DNA of 64,000 bases. Origin: Amblyornis subalaris (lineage: Eukaryota; Chordata; Aves; Passeriformes; Ptilonorhynchidae). Every line of letters starts with the position of its first letter. Position 1 is the stretch's first letter. A program made the translations under genes and the position numbers. Location of the stretch: the NCBI GenBank assembly GCA_018881555.1, contig JACAXG010000013.1, positions 9,214,191 to 9,278,190 on the forward strand, in the 5' to 3' direction. Positions 63,890-64,000 of this stretch are shown piece by piece. The notes beneath the pieces were generated by a model. The model was not told where the DNA came from. It saw only the letters and a program-made list of their open reading frames with translations, and made no database searches.

Positions 63890-64000
63890 CTTGGCAGTAA
63901 AAAGGAAAGATGTTAATTCCAGAGCTTGAATAAATATCAGTACCAGATTCACACAGAAGAGGAAACATCAGACTTGTCTTGGGAATTGAGATTCGAACAA

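Overview
The window looks like a bird genome: it carries avian-type CR1 LINE fragments (several ending in the usual CR1 3' tail), has low repeat density, and holds a compact type-2 cytokine block next to P4HA2. The species cannot be named from the sequence. Single ambiguous bases (n) are scattered throughout, so a few codons are unresolved. The synteny matches the human 5q31 IL3/CSF2/P4HA2 interval, which lies on chicken chromosome 13. Layout: (1) 1-12.2 kb is mostly non-coding, with one candidate coding exon on the minus strand at the left edge, CR1 remnants and a compound microsatellite. (2) 12.2-15.2 kb holds a complete four-exon plus-strand cytokine gene. I call it CSF2 (GM-CSF) from its promoter, its 17-residue signal peptide followed by Ala-Pro, its cysteine pair and its last helix. 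(3) 23.3-26.0 kb holds a second complete four-exon plus-strand cytokine gene, called IL3-like. (4) 31.4-33.9 kb holds a third, resembling IL-5 and called KK34-like (the avian IL-5-like gene). (5) 34-48.7 kb has no gene I can recognise. (6) 48.7-63.9 kb holds the 3' part of P4HA2 (collagen prolyl 4-hydroxylase alpha-2) on the minus strand: eleven consecutive coding segments, one of them duplicated as a mutually exclusive exon pair. The 5' exons lie beyond the right edge. The three cytokine genes share one plan: TATA box, short 5' UTR, signal peptide in exon 1, a tiny second exon of 24-30 bp, all introns in phase 0, and an 85-92 bp first intron. The first two are clear tandem paralogues. Their proximal promoters and an approximately 170 bp 3' UTR block align well although the proteins have diverged strongly. 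The CSF2-like promoter also keeps the full element order I recall for the mammalian CSF2 promoter (CK-1-like element, GC/kappaB-like box, RUNX core, ATTAATCATTTCC, TATA). The most notable points are the retained 3' UTR block, the gene order (CSF2-like first, IL3-like second, opposite to mammals), an unusual cysteine-bearing C-terminal tail on the KK34-like protein, the conserved mutually exclusive exons of P4HA2, and an isolated CpG-dense islet at 27.9-28.1 kb with no gene attached.
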